From Bog-756 sp963713625 (GTDB taxonomy: Bacteria > Actinomycetota > Acidimicrobiia > Acidimicrobiales > RAAP-2): 64,000 nucleotides of DNA. Positions within the stretch are counted from its first letter, which is position 1. The number at the start of each line of letters is the position of its first letter. The translations under genes were made by a program, and so were the position numbers. The stretch is from contig CAVQMN010000010.1 of the NCBI GenBank assembly GCA_963713625.1, positions 1 to 64,000 on the forward strand, in the 5' to 3' direction. The notes beneath the pieces were generated by a model that saw only the letters and a list, made by a program, of their open reading frames with translations, was not told the origin of the DNA and ran no database searches. Shown piece after piece: positions 26,256 to 34,557 of the stretch.

Positions 26256-28583
26256 TCAGATCAGTAGCCGGTGCCCGCTGTGGCGGACGAATCGATCGGC
26301 TTCGGCCGCCAGATCAGCCTGCACCTGTCGCTGTGCCTCGAGCAATTCCTCGGCCCACAACATCTGCAGCATCTTGCGGAGGCGCTCTCCGCCACGCTGG
26401 CTCCGCGCCTCTTCGAACGCGGTCTCGAGCACGTCGTACAGGATCTCGTCGCGGGCGGGCGGTGGATCCAGCGACGGCCGGCGATCGGCCAACATCTCGG
26501 CGAACTCTTCGTACCAACGGTGACTGGACGCGAAGGAATCCCGAAGCACGGCGCCGGCAACGGATACTGACTCGAGCTCCTGGTGCCCGGACTCGGGCGG
26601 AAACGCCGGCAGGGTGGACAGGGTGAAGGCGGCGAAACGGATCCGGTTCGACCCGGTGAAGAGATTGGCAACGGTCTCGACGGGTACCACTTTGGCCCCG
26701 CGTTCGCTCAGGAACTGGCGGAACGCATCATCCATCCGCAGGTAGGCGCGATGGGATGCCCGCTGACCCGGTTCGGTGTCGACCCGCCCGGTCGTCGCCG
26801 TCAACCCGTCCACAGCGTCGGCCAGGTAGCCCGAGCTGGTGACGAACGAGTCGGACAGGGCGCGGCCGAGCGCCGCCGTCGCACCCCGGGGCCAGAAGAG
26901 CAGACCGACCACGATGCTCACCGCGCAGCCGATGGCCACGTCCTCGATCCTGGTCAGGCCCACCTTCCAGCCGATGGGGGCGATGATGTTGAAGAGGATG
27001 ATCACCACCAGCGTGAAACCGGCCTGCCCGGCGGCGAAGGAGATCATCGACGGAGCCACACCCGAGAGCAGGACCGCCAGCGGGAGGACGACCCACAAGA
27101 GGACGGCATGGTCGCCGATGGCGATCATGAAGGCCGATCCGACCACGAACCCGATGGCCGTTCCGGCGACGGCCCGCATGGCCGTGGCCCCCGTGCCCAG
27201 TGCGTTGGACCGGAGGACCGACAGTGTGCCCAGCACCACCCAGAATCCGTGCTCGACATCGGTCACTTCGACGACCGCCACCGCCAAGGCCAGCCCGGCG
27301 GCACCGCGGACGGCATTTCGGAACCACACCGAATGGAAGGAGAGGTGGGAGGCGAGCCGCTGCCACACGAGACGCGATGAAGGTGGGCCCAGCGCCCCGA
27401 GACGTTCGTCGCCGGCACCTCCGGCGCCGGCCGCCTCCAGGGCGGCGTCGGCCACCAGGCCGGTGGCCAGGCCCAGACCCCGGGCATGGAAGCTCGGGTC
27501 CAGCGAGGAGGCGATACCGGCATGGGTGCCCACCTCCGGGTGCTGTCGGTCATCGTTCAGGACGAGAGCAGGGTGCGAGTCCGGGTCGATCAGTGTGGAT
27601 ACGGCCGCATCGCGTTCCACGGTGATCAACTGGTCGAGTCGTCGGATCGACCCCCGCAACGATTCGACCAGCTCCGGATCGTCCACCGGATGGCCTTCTC
27701 TGTCGCAGAGAAGCGACGCACTCAGCTGCAGGGTCTCGCTGACCGCCCCGAAGACCAGTTGGACCTCGGGCACTTCCAAGGTCATGCCCTGGTCCGACGT
27801 CAATGCTGAATTGCTGGCCACCCACTCCACCCGGCCGACCAACTTGGCCAGCGCCATGGCGCTGGCTGCGGCCCCGGTCGGGGGGTAGGGGGTGCCGGCA
27901 AACTGCTGCCGCAGTCGGGTCACCTCGGTTTCCACCGTGGCCAGTGCGTCAGGATCCAGCCTGCCGTCGGCGTGGGCGCGGGCCAACCGTCCCACCGCTC
28001 CGACGGTGGCCGACAGCCGGCGGCGGAGATCGTCATGCCAGGGAGTGGGCCAGATCAACATGCATGCCGGAACGCAGAAGACGGCCGCGGCCAGCCAGCC
28101 GACAAGTCGGGGACCGATGGCCGAGGCCGGTTGGGCGACGGCCACCGGCAGGACGAAGACCAAGAGGGCGGCCGTCGAGGCCGTGGCCGCCTGGGGGGCG
28201 AAGATGCCGGCGAAGAGAACGCAGAATCCGATGACCGCCATGACCACCACTGCCGCCACCTTGTCGGTCGAGACCGCCGTACCGATGGTGATGAAGACGC
28301 CACCGACCAGGAACAGGCCGAGGTAGGACACCAACCGGGTGCGGGGCCGCCCGGGGAAATCGACCAGGAGCAACAGGGCGAACGCACCGAAGGCGGCGAA
28401 GAGACTGGTTTGGGGATTTGAGAAGAGCAGGTGGGTGAGGCCGAACACGAGGGGCATGACCACCGCGGCCCGTATCGACCGCTTGACGGCCAGCAGTCCG
28501 GGGTCGTGGGCTTTCACCCAGCCGGCGGCAGTTGACCATGGGCGCCGTGACGTGACCGCCGGCGTGCTTGGGACCCCGTTCAT
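26256..28583 (-). CDS. FUSC-family membrane protein
   Basis: The 775-aa protein has two bundles of membrane helices. The first is at about residues 35-180 (SIRAAVVMPLVFGLTHLLF, SLFAAFGAFALLLLVDF). The second is at about residues 425-570 (FRNAVRGAAGLALAVAVVEV, HGFWVVLGTLSVLRSNALG, GLTRIEDVAIGCAVSIVVG, WPRG). Each bundle is followed by a long helical cytoplasmic domain. This duplicated layout and the GFWVVLGTLSVLR motif are those of the FUSC/aromatic-acid exporter family. Its cargo is unknown; efflux of an aromatic or quinone-like compound would suit its operon partner, the Coq4-like protein, but that is inference. Confidence 0.85.
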   Translation of the reverse strand: MNGVPSTPAVTSRRPWSTAAGWVKAHDPGLLAVKRSIRAAVVMPLVFGLTHLLFSNPQTSLFAAFGAFALLLLVDFPGRPRTRLVSYLGLFLVGGVFITIGTAVSTDKVAAVVVMAVIGFCVLFAGIFAPQAATASTAALLVFVLPVAVAQPASAIGPRLVGWLAAAVFCVPACMLIWPTPWHDDLRRRLSATVGAVGRLARAHADGRLDPDALATVETEVTRLRQQFAGTPYPPTGAAASAMALAKLVGRVEWVASNSALTSDQGMTLEVPEVQLVFGAVSETLQLSASLLCDREGHPVDDPELVESLRGSIRRLDQLITVERDAAVSTLIDPDSHPALVLNDDRQHPEVGTHAGIASSLDPSFHARGLGLATGLVADAALEAAGAGGAGDERLGALGPPSSRLVWQRLASHLSFHSVWFRNAVRGAAGLALAVAVVEVTDVEHGFWVVLGTLSVLRSNALGTGATAMRAVAGTAIGFVVGSAFMIAIGDHAVLLWVVLPLAVLLSGVAPSMISFAAGQAGFTLVVIILFNIIAPIGWKVGLTRIEDVAIGCAVSIVVGLLFWPRGATAALGRALSDSFVTSSGYLADAVDGLTATTGRVDTEPGQRASHRAYLRMDDAFRQFLSERGAKVVPVETVANLFTGSNRIRFAAFTLSTLPAFPPESGHQELESVSVAGAVLRDSFASSHRWYEEFAEMLADRRPSLDPPPARDEILYDVLETAFEEARSQRGGERLRKMLQMLWAEELLEAQRQVQADLAAEADRFVRHSGHRLLI

Positions 28584-28886
28584 CAGAGCAGTGGGGACCG
28601 AACCGGGTCGAGCGGTGCACGCGCGTCATCCATACGGCACGTGAACCTACTCGCACCGGCCCGATCCCACAGGTCTGATCGATGTGGTGGCCACGCTCGA
28701 CGGGACCAGCCGAAGCCCGTGTGACGGCAGGGCCGAAAATCACCCGGAGCGGGGGCTCGGCCACACGCTCCTCAACCGGTGGTTTCCCACTTCCCCATTC
28801 CAGGACTGTCGCCATCCAGCCGGGCAGGGCTTTGGGCCATAGCCGGTGGGAAAAGGGTTCGATACCCCAAGTGGAAGCTGCGCTGT
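28584..28886. other. Divergent intergenic region between FUSC gene and lipoprotein B
   Basis: About 300 bases with no supportable gene. GGGTTCGATACCCC near 28855-28870 resembles a tRNA T-loop but lacks the other arms. TTTCCCAC near 28786 and GTGGGAAA near 28849 are inverted copies 55 bases apart that could pair. The right end carries the -10 box of lipoprotein B. Confidence 0.4.
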
Positions 28887-28892
28887 TATATT
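28887..28892 (+). promoter_or_regulatory. -10 box TATATT for lipoprotein B (leaderless)
   Basis: TATATT-GCCTAA-ATG gives the same hexamer and the same 6-base gap as the promoter of lipoprotein A. Confidence 0.55.
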
Positions 28893-28898
28893 GCCTAA

Positions 28899-29312
28899 AT
28901 GCGCACTTCCTGGATTGGCGGAATCGTTCTGGTTGCATTGCTCGCAGCCGGTTGCAGCACGGCAAGCACCAGTGCCACGACAACAACCAAGGCGGGCAAG
29001 TCGACGGCCACGACGGCGGCGGGGACCAAGACCACCGCCACTCTCGGTCCTCCCGGGTCGATCACCCCGACGGCCAAGGACAAAGAGGCGTGCGCCGGTT
29101 TCAACGCCCTGAAGACGGAGACACCGTCGGGAGGCAAAGCCACCGCGGCCGACGTCGACAAGGCGGCCAAGGCGGTGCGGAAGGCGGAGAACCCCAAACT
29201 GAAGGCTGCGGCCAGATCGTGGGCCGGGAACCTGGCCCACAAGCACGCGGCGAAAGCGAAGCACCAGGAAGAGAGGATCGCCGCCATCTGCACCGCGATG
29301 GGGCTCGGGTAG
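28899..29312 (+). CDS. Small lipoprotein B, paralog of A
   Basis: The 137-aa product has a signal peptide with lipobox (LVALLAAGC-STA), a Thr/Ala/Lys-rich linker (TSATTTTKAGKSTATTAAGT) and a helical domain. That domain starts with KEACAGFNAL, contains RKAENPKLKAAARSWAGNL and ends in AAICTAMGLG. The ACAGF start, the AENxKL centre and the Cys near the C-terminus match lipoprotein A, so the two are paralogs with diverged sequence. It lies directly before the ABC exporter pair in the same direction, and might be its accessory protein, though its own promoter is distinct. Confidence 0.7.
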   Translation: MRTSWIGGIVLVALLAAGCSTASTSATTTTKAGKSTATTAAGTKTTATLGPPGSITPTAKDKEACAGFNALKTETPSGGKATAADVDKAAKAVRKAENPKLKAAARSWAGNLAHKHAAKAKHQEERIAAICTAMGLG

Positions 29313-29324
29313 CGGGGAATCGGC

Positions 29325-30059
29325 ACGTCGGTCACACCGGGGGCCCGCACCGTCGGTGCGTGTAAGCAGTACGGGGTCGGAGAGGCTGCGGTCCATGCCC
29401 TCAACGGGGTCAGCGTCGAATTCGGCGCCGGGTCCTTCACCGCCATCATGGGCCCGTCCGGCTCCGGCAAGTCGACCTTGCTGCACTGTGCGGCCGGATT
29501 GGACCGACTGACGTCGGGTCGCGCCTACATCGGGGATCTCGAAGTCTCGGGCCTGTCGGAGAACGAAGCTGCCGTCATGAGACGGAACCGGGTCGGATTC
29601 GTCTTCCAGTCCTTCAACCTGCTGCCGTCCATGTCGGTGCAGGAGAACATCGTGCTCCCGTTCGCCATCAGCCGGACCGTGGTCGACGGCGCGTGGCTCG
29701 ACCACATCATCGACATCCTCGGACTGGGCGACCGTATCCACCACCGACCGTCGGAGCTCTCCGGCGGTCAGCAGCAGCGGGTGGCGGTGGCCCGGGCCCT
29801 GGCCCCGAAGCCTGAGGTCGTCTTCGCCGACGAGCCCACGGGCAACCTCGATACCAAGGCGGGGACCGAGCTGCTCGCGCTGCTGGCCGGTGTGGTCCAC
29901 ACCAGCGGGCAGACAGTGGTGATGGTGAGTCACGACCCACGCGCCGTCGGTTTCACCGACCGCGCCGTGTTCATGGTCGACGGCCGGCTGGTCGGGGAAC
30001 TGGCCGACCCGACCGCGGATGCGGTGCTCGACCGGTTTCGCCACTACGAAACGCAATGA
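29325..30059 (+). CDS. ABC transporter ATP-binding protein, MacB/LolD type
   Basis: The ATPase has KQYGVGEAAVHALNGVSVEF, Walker A GPSGSGKST, Q-loop (VFQSFNLLPSMSVQENI), signature LSGGQQQR, Walker B VVFADEPTGNLD and the switch His in VMVSHD. It pairs with the FtsX-type permease that follows with a 4-base overlap, forming a MacB-like exporter or lipoprotein mover. The start is unusual: family sequence begins well before the first ATG (29448, just ahead of Walker A), but upstream only ACG 29325 gives a natural N-terminus (SVTPGARTVG) and it has GGGGAA 5 bases ahead. No in-frame ATG, GTG or TTG exists between the previous stop and 29448. Confidence 0.75.
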   Translation, partial: TSVTPGARTVGACKQYGVGEAAVHALNGVSVEFGAGSFTAIMGPSGSGKSTLLHCAAGLDRLTSGRAYIGDLEVSGLSENEAAVMRRNRVGFVFQSFNLLPSMSVQENIVLPFAISRTVVDGAWLDHIIDILGLGDRIHHRPSELSGGQQQRVAVARALAPKPEVVFADEPTGNLDTKAGTELLALLAGVVHTSGQTVVMVSHDPRAVGFTDRAVFMVDGRLVGELADPTADAVLDRFRHYETQ

Positions 30060-32593
30060 TCCGCGTCGCCATCACCGAGGCCCGGGCCCACGCCCGGCGT
30101 CTGGGGCTCATCGCCGCGGCCATCGTGGTGGCGGTCACCTTCATGGCCGGGTCGTTCGTGCTGGCCGACAGCGTGCGGGCCACGACCGTGTCCCAGTCGG
30201 CGGCACTGCAGCCCCCGGGCCTGGCCGCCGCCGTGGTGGGGATCGGGTCGCTTCCGCACTCGGTGGTGGCCGAGATTGCCGCCGTTCCCGGCGTGGCCCG
30301 GACCCAACCCTTGGTTTCCGGCTACGGCCAGCTGTTGGTCGGCGGCCGGCTCTTCGGTTCGTCGGACTCGATCGTCGTGTCCTCTCCGACGGTGCCCGCC
30401 CTCAGCCCGGGGCGCATCGTGCTCGGCCACGGACCGGCATCCGCGGAGCAGGTGGTGGTGGACTCGGGGACCTTCGCCGCCGCGCACCTCCGGATCGGAC
30501 AACAGGTCCGGGTGGTATCGAGCCAACCCGACCGGCTCTTCACCCTGGTCGGCGTGGTCCAGGGCGTGGCCATCCCCGGGTCACCGAACGCTTCGGTGAT
30601 CGTCCCCGACATGGCCGTGGCCCAGCAGCTGACCGGACTGCAGGGTCGGGTCAGCGAAGTACTGGTCTCGGCCACGCCGGGCCAGAGCCTGCGACCACTG
30701 GCGGCGCGGCTACAGGCGGTGGTCGGGCCCTCGGGCCGGGCCCTGACCGCGGCCGCCCTCTCGGCCCTCATGGCCTCCCAGGCCACCCACAAGGTCCTCT
30801 CGTTCACCACCACCTTGACCGTGCTCGTCTGTATCGCGCTGGTGGTCGGGGCGTTCATCATCTTCAACGCCTTCGCCCTCCTGGTCGCGCAACGGCGCCG
30901 GGAGCTGGCCCTGCTCCGCTGCCTCGGAACCAGTCGAACCCAGCTGGCCCTGCTGGTGGCGGGGGAGGCGGCCGCCGTCGGCCTGGTCGCCTCCGCCATC
31001 GGACTCGGGCTCGGATTCGGCACCGCCCTGGTCCTGCGCGCCCTGGTGCAGGCGTCGGGTACCCCCCTCCCGACCGGTCCCCTCCATCTGCAACTGTCGA
31101 GTGCTGCCATCTGCCTGGCCGCGGGCACGGGCGTCGCCGTCGTCGCCTCGATCATCCCGGCGGAACAGGCGGGCCGGGTCCCGGCGCTGGTCGCCCTGCG
31201 CCAGGATCCGGTGGCCGAGGGGACCATGTCCCACCCGGTCCGCCGACCGGTGGCGGCCGTGGTCGCCGTCCTCGGGGCCGGGCTGGCCGTCGTCGGACTG
31301 GTGGCTCCGGCCCCGGCGTCGGTGGTCGTCGGCGGCCTGATGGTCGTCCTCGGTATCGCCGGTCTGGGCCAGGCGCCGGTGGCCGCGTCGGCCGGGGTCC
31401 TCGGATGGCCGATCGCCCGCCTGTGGGGCTTCGCCGGCGCACTGGGACGGCAGAACGCGGTGCGACATCCCCGGCGCACCGCCGCGTCATCGGCGTCGGT
31501 GGTCGTGGGCGTGGCCCTCATCTGTGCCCTGGCCGTCATCGCCAGTTCGGCCCACGCGTCGGCCGATGACCAGCTGAGCCAGACCGTCCTGTCCGACTAC
31601 GTCCTGAGCGCCGCCGGGTCAGGCCCGGCGTCGGGTGGGCCGAGCGTCGTCCAGCCCCTGCCGGCCGGCGTGGTGCCCAACCTCCGGGCCCAACCCGCAC
31701 TTGGCGAGGTGTCGCCGCTGTCCTACCTGACCTTCCACGTGGACGGCCACGGCACCGACTGGGGCGCAGCCGTCGACGCCTCGAACTTCACCCGGATGAT
31801 CGGGCTCGGTCAGATCCAGGGGAACCTCGGCGGCCTGCGCACCGGGGGCGTGGCCATCGAGCAGTCGCTGGCGGCGGGCCGGGGTTGGCACCTCGGCCAG
31901 GTGCTGCCCTTCGTCTTCCCCGCCCAGGACGGCGCCGACAAGGCCGTCGTCTCCTACCGCCCCATCACCGCCCTCTTCGACAGCCTGGGCTACTACGGAG
32001 GGTTCCTCTTCTCGGCGGCCACCCTCACCGGCACCTATCCCGACCTGCCCCCCTCGATCGTCTTCACCGACCGGGCGGCCGGGGTCAGCACGGCTGCCGC
32101 CCGCGCTGCCGTGGCCCGGGCACTGGTGGGTTATCCCGAGGTGTCGGTGTCCGACCCGGCCGGCGTGCAGGCCACCCAGGACCAGGCCATCAATCGACAG
32201 ATCGACCTGGTGGCCGTCCTCTCGCTCCTGGCCCTGATCATCGGGTACCTCGGCATCGTCACCAACCTGATGTTGTCGGTGACCGAACGGGTGCGGGAGA
32301 TCGGCCTCCTGCGGGCCGTCGGCATGTCCACCCGGCAGCTGGGCGCGGCATTGCGCTTCGAATCGGCCATCATCGCCGCCCTGGGGGCCCTGGTCGGGGC
32401 GGTCGTCGGGCTGTGCGGGGCCTGGACCCTGCAGCGTTCCCTGACCTCCGACGGGCTCACCACGCTGTCCGTCCCCTGGCCGACCCTGGTCGTCTACGTG
32501 GCCCTGGCCGTCATCATCGGGGTCGTGGGCGGTATCCTCCCGGCCCGCCAGGCGGCACGGGTGCCCGTACTCGAGGCCCTGGCCGATGAGTAG
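30056..32593 (+). CDS. FtsX/MacB-type ABC transporter permease
   Basis: The 845-aa permease has the actinobacterial duplicated FtsX layout: an N-terminal helix, a large outside domain (residues about 45-240), three helices (LTVLVCIALVVGAFIIFNAF and following) with the RRRELALLRCLGTSR coupling loop, then a second set with another outside domain and a final group of three helices carrying VTERVREIGLLRAVGMSTRQL. It overlaps the ATPase gene by 4 bases (ATGA). Transporters of this type move lipoproteins, lipids or peptides across the membrane. The small lipoprotein upstream might be a partner or cargo; no evidence decides that. Confidence 0.9.
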   Translation: MIRVAITEARAHARRLGLIAAAIVVAVTFMAGSFVLADSVRATTVSQSAALQPPGLAAAVVGIGSLPHSVVAEIAAVPGVARTQPLVSGYGQLLVGGRLFGSSDSIVVSSPTVPALSPGRIVLGHGPASAEQVVVDSGTFAAAHLRIGQQVRVVSSQPDRLFTLVGVVQGVAIPGSPNASVIVPDMAVAQQLTGLQGRVSEVLVSATPGQSLRPLAARLQAVVGPSGRALTAAALSALMASQATHKVLSFTTTLTVLVCIALVVGAFIIFNAFALLVAQRRRELALLRCLGTSRTQLALLVAGEAAAVGLVASAIGLGLGFGTALVLRALVQASGTPLPTGPLHLQLSSAAICLAAGTGVAVVASIIPAEQAGRVPALVALRQDPVAEGTMSHPVRRPVAAVVAVLGAGLAVVGLVAPAPASVVVGGLMVVLGIAGLGQAPVAASAGVLGWPIARLWGFAGALGRQNAVRHPRRTAASSASVVVGVALICALAVIASSAHASADDQLSQTVLSDYVLSAAGSGPASGGPSVVQPLPAGVVPNLRAQPALGEVSPLSYLTFHVDGHGTDWGAAVDASNFTRMIGLGQIQGNLGGLRTGGVAIEQSLAAGRGWHLGQVLPFVFPAQDGADKAVVSYRPITALFDSLGYYGGFLFSAATLTGTYPDLPPSIVFTDRAAGVSTAAARAAVARALVGYPEVSVSDPAGVQATQDQAINRQIDLVAVLSLLALIIGYLGIVTNLMLSVTERVREIGLLRAVGMSTRQLGAALRFESAIIAALGALVGAVVGLCGAWTLQRSLTSDGLTTLSVPWPTLVVYVALAVIIGVVGGILPARQAARVPVLEALADE

Positions 32594-32599
32594 GCCGAG

Positions 32600-33094
32600 G
32601 TGACCGGGGATCCCGAGCCAGGGCGGAGCCTCGAGGCCACGTCGTCATCGGCCCGGGAGCTGGCCCGTGACCAGCCCGAGCTGGTGGCCCGCACGGTCGA
32701 GGATCTGCGGACCGGTGCCGAGGCCGACCGTCAGGCCGGGACCCCCCGGGGCCGGGCCTATGTCCGCCGCCTCCAGGCGCTGCTCGTCGAGCGACCCGAA
32801 CTCGGCATGGCCGCGGCCACCGGACTCGGCCTCGACCACATCGCCGAGGACCTCCTGAACGGGACGGCGGTGGAGGGTGTCCCCGGCATCGGACCCGACG
32901 GGGTGGCGCTGACCTCGACGCCCCGTGACCGGACCCGTCGGTGGGGAAAGATCATCCTGGTCGTCTCGACGGCACTGCTCCTCGTCGAGGCGGTCACCGC
33001 CGACTCCGTCGCCTCCGTCCTCCTCTATCTCTGGACGGCGCTCGGACTCGGCCTGTTCTTCGTCGGGATCTACCTGATCATGGTTCGGGACTGA
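32600..33094 (+). CDS. Two-helix membrane protein, unknown
   Basis: The 164-aa product has a charged, helical N-terminal region (ARELARDQPELVARTVEDLR, RRLQALLVERPELGM), a short Gly-rich loop, and two C-terminal membrane helices (IILVVSTALLLVEAVTADS and LYLWTALGLGLFFVGIYLIM). The GTG start lies 6 bases after the permease stop, so it is probably in the exporter operon and may interact with the permease. I recognise no family. Confidence 0.6.
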   Translation: MTGDPEPGRSLEATSSSARELARDQPELVARTVEDLRTGAEADRQAGTPRGRAYVRRLQALLVERPELGMAAATGLGLDHIAEDLLNGTAVEGVPGIGPDGVALTSTPRDRTRRWGKIILVVSTALLLVEAVTADSVASVLLYLWTALGLGLFFVGIYLIMVRD

Positions 33095-33099
33095 CCGGG

Positions 33100-33110
33100 C
33101 CCCGTCGGGG
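33100..33110. terminator. Short GC hairpin between convergent genes
   Basis: CCCC-GTC-GGGG lies 5 bases after the stop of the upstream gene, in the 27-base gap before the convergent gene on the other strand. The stem is only 4 bp, so it is a weak candidate. Confidence 0.25.
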
Positions 33111-33121
33111 GATCGCCCGCC

Positions 33122-33547
33122 CTACTGGCCGGGAAGCCCTCCGCCCGACTTCGGGATCGTGCCTCCGGTCGCGGGCGGAACGTCGGCGGGCGCCGGGGGA
33201 GGGGGAGGCGGCGGGGGAGCAGCCGCGCCCGTCTCGGGCTCGACGTGGGGCTGGGGCACCGCTCCGCCGGCCGGTACGGCCGTCGGGTCGGCGGTCACCG
33301 TCACCGGGTTGCCGGCGGCTTCGAGGGCATCGAGCTGGCCCATGATGGAGGCCACCTTGGCCTCACCGTCGGGCTGGGCTCGGTTCCGCTCGCTCAAGAA
33401 GACATAGGCGCCGAGCTCCCGCAACAGATGGTCGACCTGCTTGCTGGTCTGCATCTCTTGGAGTTTGACCTGGCCCTGTTGCATCCCGGTCTGCGCCTTG
33501 TCGGCCAGCACCGTGGCCTGAGCCTTCACTTTGTCCATCAATCCCAT
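33122..33547 (-). CDS. Helical protein with proline-rich tail (141 aa)
   Basis: The N-terminal half is charged and helical (MGLMDKVKAQATVLADKAQT, QMQ-rich region, KQVDHLLRELGAYVFLSERN), probably a coiled coil. The tail is low complexity with eight consecutive prolines followed by APADVPP and a Gly-rich end. There is no signal peptide or membrane helix, so it is cytoplasmic. The MGLMDKVKAQA start is shared, as far as I recall, with uncharacterised actinobacterial proteins. The ATG at 33547 has GGAGG 7 bases upstream, which settles the start against longer upstream frames. Confidence 0.7.
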   Translation of the reverse strand: MGLMDKVKAQATVLADKAQTGMQQGQVKLQEMQTSKQVDHLLRELGAYVFLSERNRAQPDGEAKVASIMGQLDALEAAGNPVTVTADPTAVPAGGAVPQPHVEPETGAAAPPPPPPPPAPADVPPATGGTIPKSGGGLPGQ

Positions 33548-33675
33548 GGCGTGGCCTCCGCTCAACTCTGCCGGCGCCGGACGGCTCCCGGACGACTGCA
33601 TGACGACTGCATCTCGTACCGCATTCGCAACGACAGTTCTACTCGATCGACCTGACGGAGATCCGTCCCCGCCGG

Positions 33676-34362
33676 TCAGGCCAGACTGGGGTGCGGGCCC
33701 ACGTCGACCTGTCGCGGCGACCGGGCCGGGCGGACCCACTGGGCGATGGCCCAGGGGATGTGGAACAGTCCGTCGACCACCAGTACCGAGCCCATCCCCA
33801 CCCCGATCCCGCCGAGGGCGTCGGTCGGGTAGTGCCAGCGCAGGACGATGACGGCCACGCTGACCCCCAGGGTGGCCACCGCTCCGACCACGGCCGCCAT
33901 CGGTCGGAGGAGGGTGGGCATGACCAGGGTGAAGGCCATGGCCAGCGCGGCCACGGCCGCCACCGTTCCCGACGGGTACGACGAACCGCCGGTGAGCCCG
34001 ATGTGCCGGCCCACGAGAGGCTTGGCCAGGTCCTGGACGACGGCCACGGCGATCAGCGGTGCCGCGGCGCAGGCGATGGCGCGCACCCAGTCACGCAGGA
34101 GGCCGATGACGAACACGAGGACCACCCCCACGATGAGCGCGGTCAACGAACCCAGCGTCACCAGGTGCTGGGCCCAGCGCGACCCGAGGTCGGCCGGCAG
34201 CTCGCGATAGCCCCACACATCGAGTCGGTTGGGCCATGGGCGGTGGACGAAGACGAGCCCGGCCAGTGCCGTCAGGCCCAACAGGACGGCGCCCAGCGTG
34301 AGCTCGGCGGCGATGCCGATCGGGGAAGCGGCCCGGGGTCCCCGCGGCCTGCGCGATGCCAT
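33676..34362 (-). CDS. PAP2-family membrane protein with altered active site
   Basis: Six membrane helices and the PAP2 landmarks KPLVGRHIG, SYPSGT and LRWHYPTDALGG place this 228-aa protein in the phosphatidic acid phosphatase 2 family, which normally dephosphorylates lipid phosphates outside the membrane. The usual motif PSGH is PSGT here, so the proton-donor His is missing. In the third motif the Arg that precedes the nucleophile His by six residues is Val. It may be inactive or have a different job. The ATG at 34362 is 7 bases from TAACCT (34370-34375), so the start is leaderless-type; ATG 34383 is the longer option. Confidence 0.75.
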   Translation of the reverse strand: MASRRPRGPRAASPIGIAAELTLGAVLLGLTALAGLVFVHRPWPNRLDVWGYRELPADLGSRWAQHLVTLGSLTALIVGVVLVFVIGLLRDWVRAIACAAAPLIAVAVVQDLAKPLVGRHIGLTGGSSYPSGTVAAVAALAMAFTLVMPTLLRPMAAVVGAVATLGVSVAVIVLRWHYPTDALGGIGVGMGSVLVVDGLFHIPWAIAQWVRPARSPRQVDVGPHPSLA

Positions 34363-34369
34363 GGCATCC

Positions 34370-34375
34370 AGGTTA
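34370..34375 (-). promoter_or_regulatory. -10 box TAACCT for the PAP2-family gene
   Basis: On the minus strand TAACCT-GGATGCC-ATG gives a 7-base gap. The element decides the ATG at 34362 over one 21 bases upstream. Confidence 0.45.
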
Positions 34376-34479
34376 GGGGCCATCAGGGCGGAATCCTGCG
34401 CGGCCCGCTCGGCGTGCGCCGGGGTCGGGGAGGGCGTGCATCCAGGTCGGGGAGCAGGTCACGCCGGCTGCCGGTGCCG

Positions 34480-34485
34480 TACACT
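34480..34485 (+). promoter_or_regulatory. -10 box TACACT ahead of a 20-codon frame
   Basis: TACACT is followed by 9 bases and the ATG at 34495, so the transcript would begin just before that ATG. Confidence 0.4.
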
Positions 34486-34494
34486 CGCTGGTCC

Positions 34495-34557
34495 ATGGAT
34501 GCAGCCTCCCTCCGGGCCAAGGCCCTGACGATGGCACCCGATCCGGCGGCGCCGTGA
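34495..34557 (+). CDS. Candidate 20-residue leader frame coupled to the GT-C-like gene
   Basis: The frame begins MDAASLRAKAL and ends in PAAP. Its TGA overlaps the GTG of the next gene by GTGA. It starts 9 bases after a -10 box. There is no recognisable peptide family. As with the three other such frames in this window, the likely role is translational coupling. Confidence 0.35.
   Translation: MDAASLRAKALTMAPDPAAP

Noticed and set aside
28840..28900. tRNA-like segment (GGGTTCGATACCCC)
   Set aside because: Only the T-arm-like bases are present; no acceptor stem, D arm or anticodon arm can be formed with the upstream sequence.
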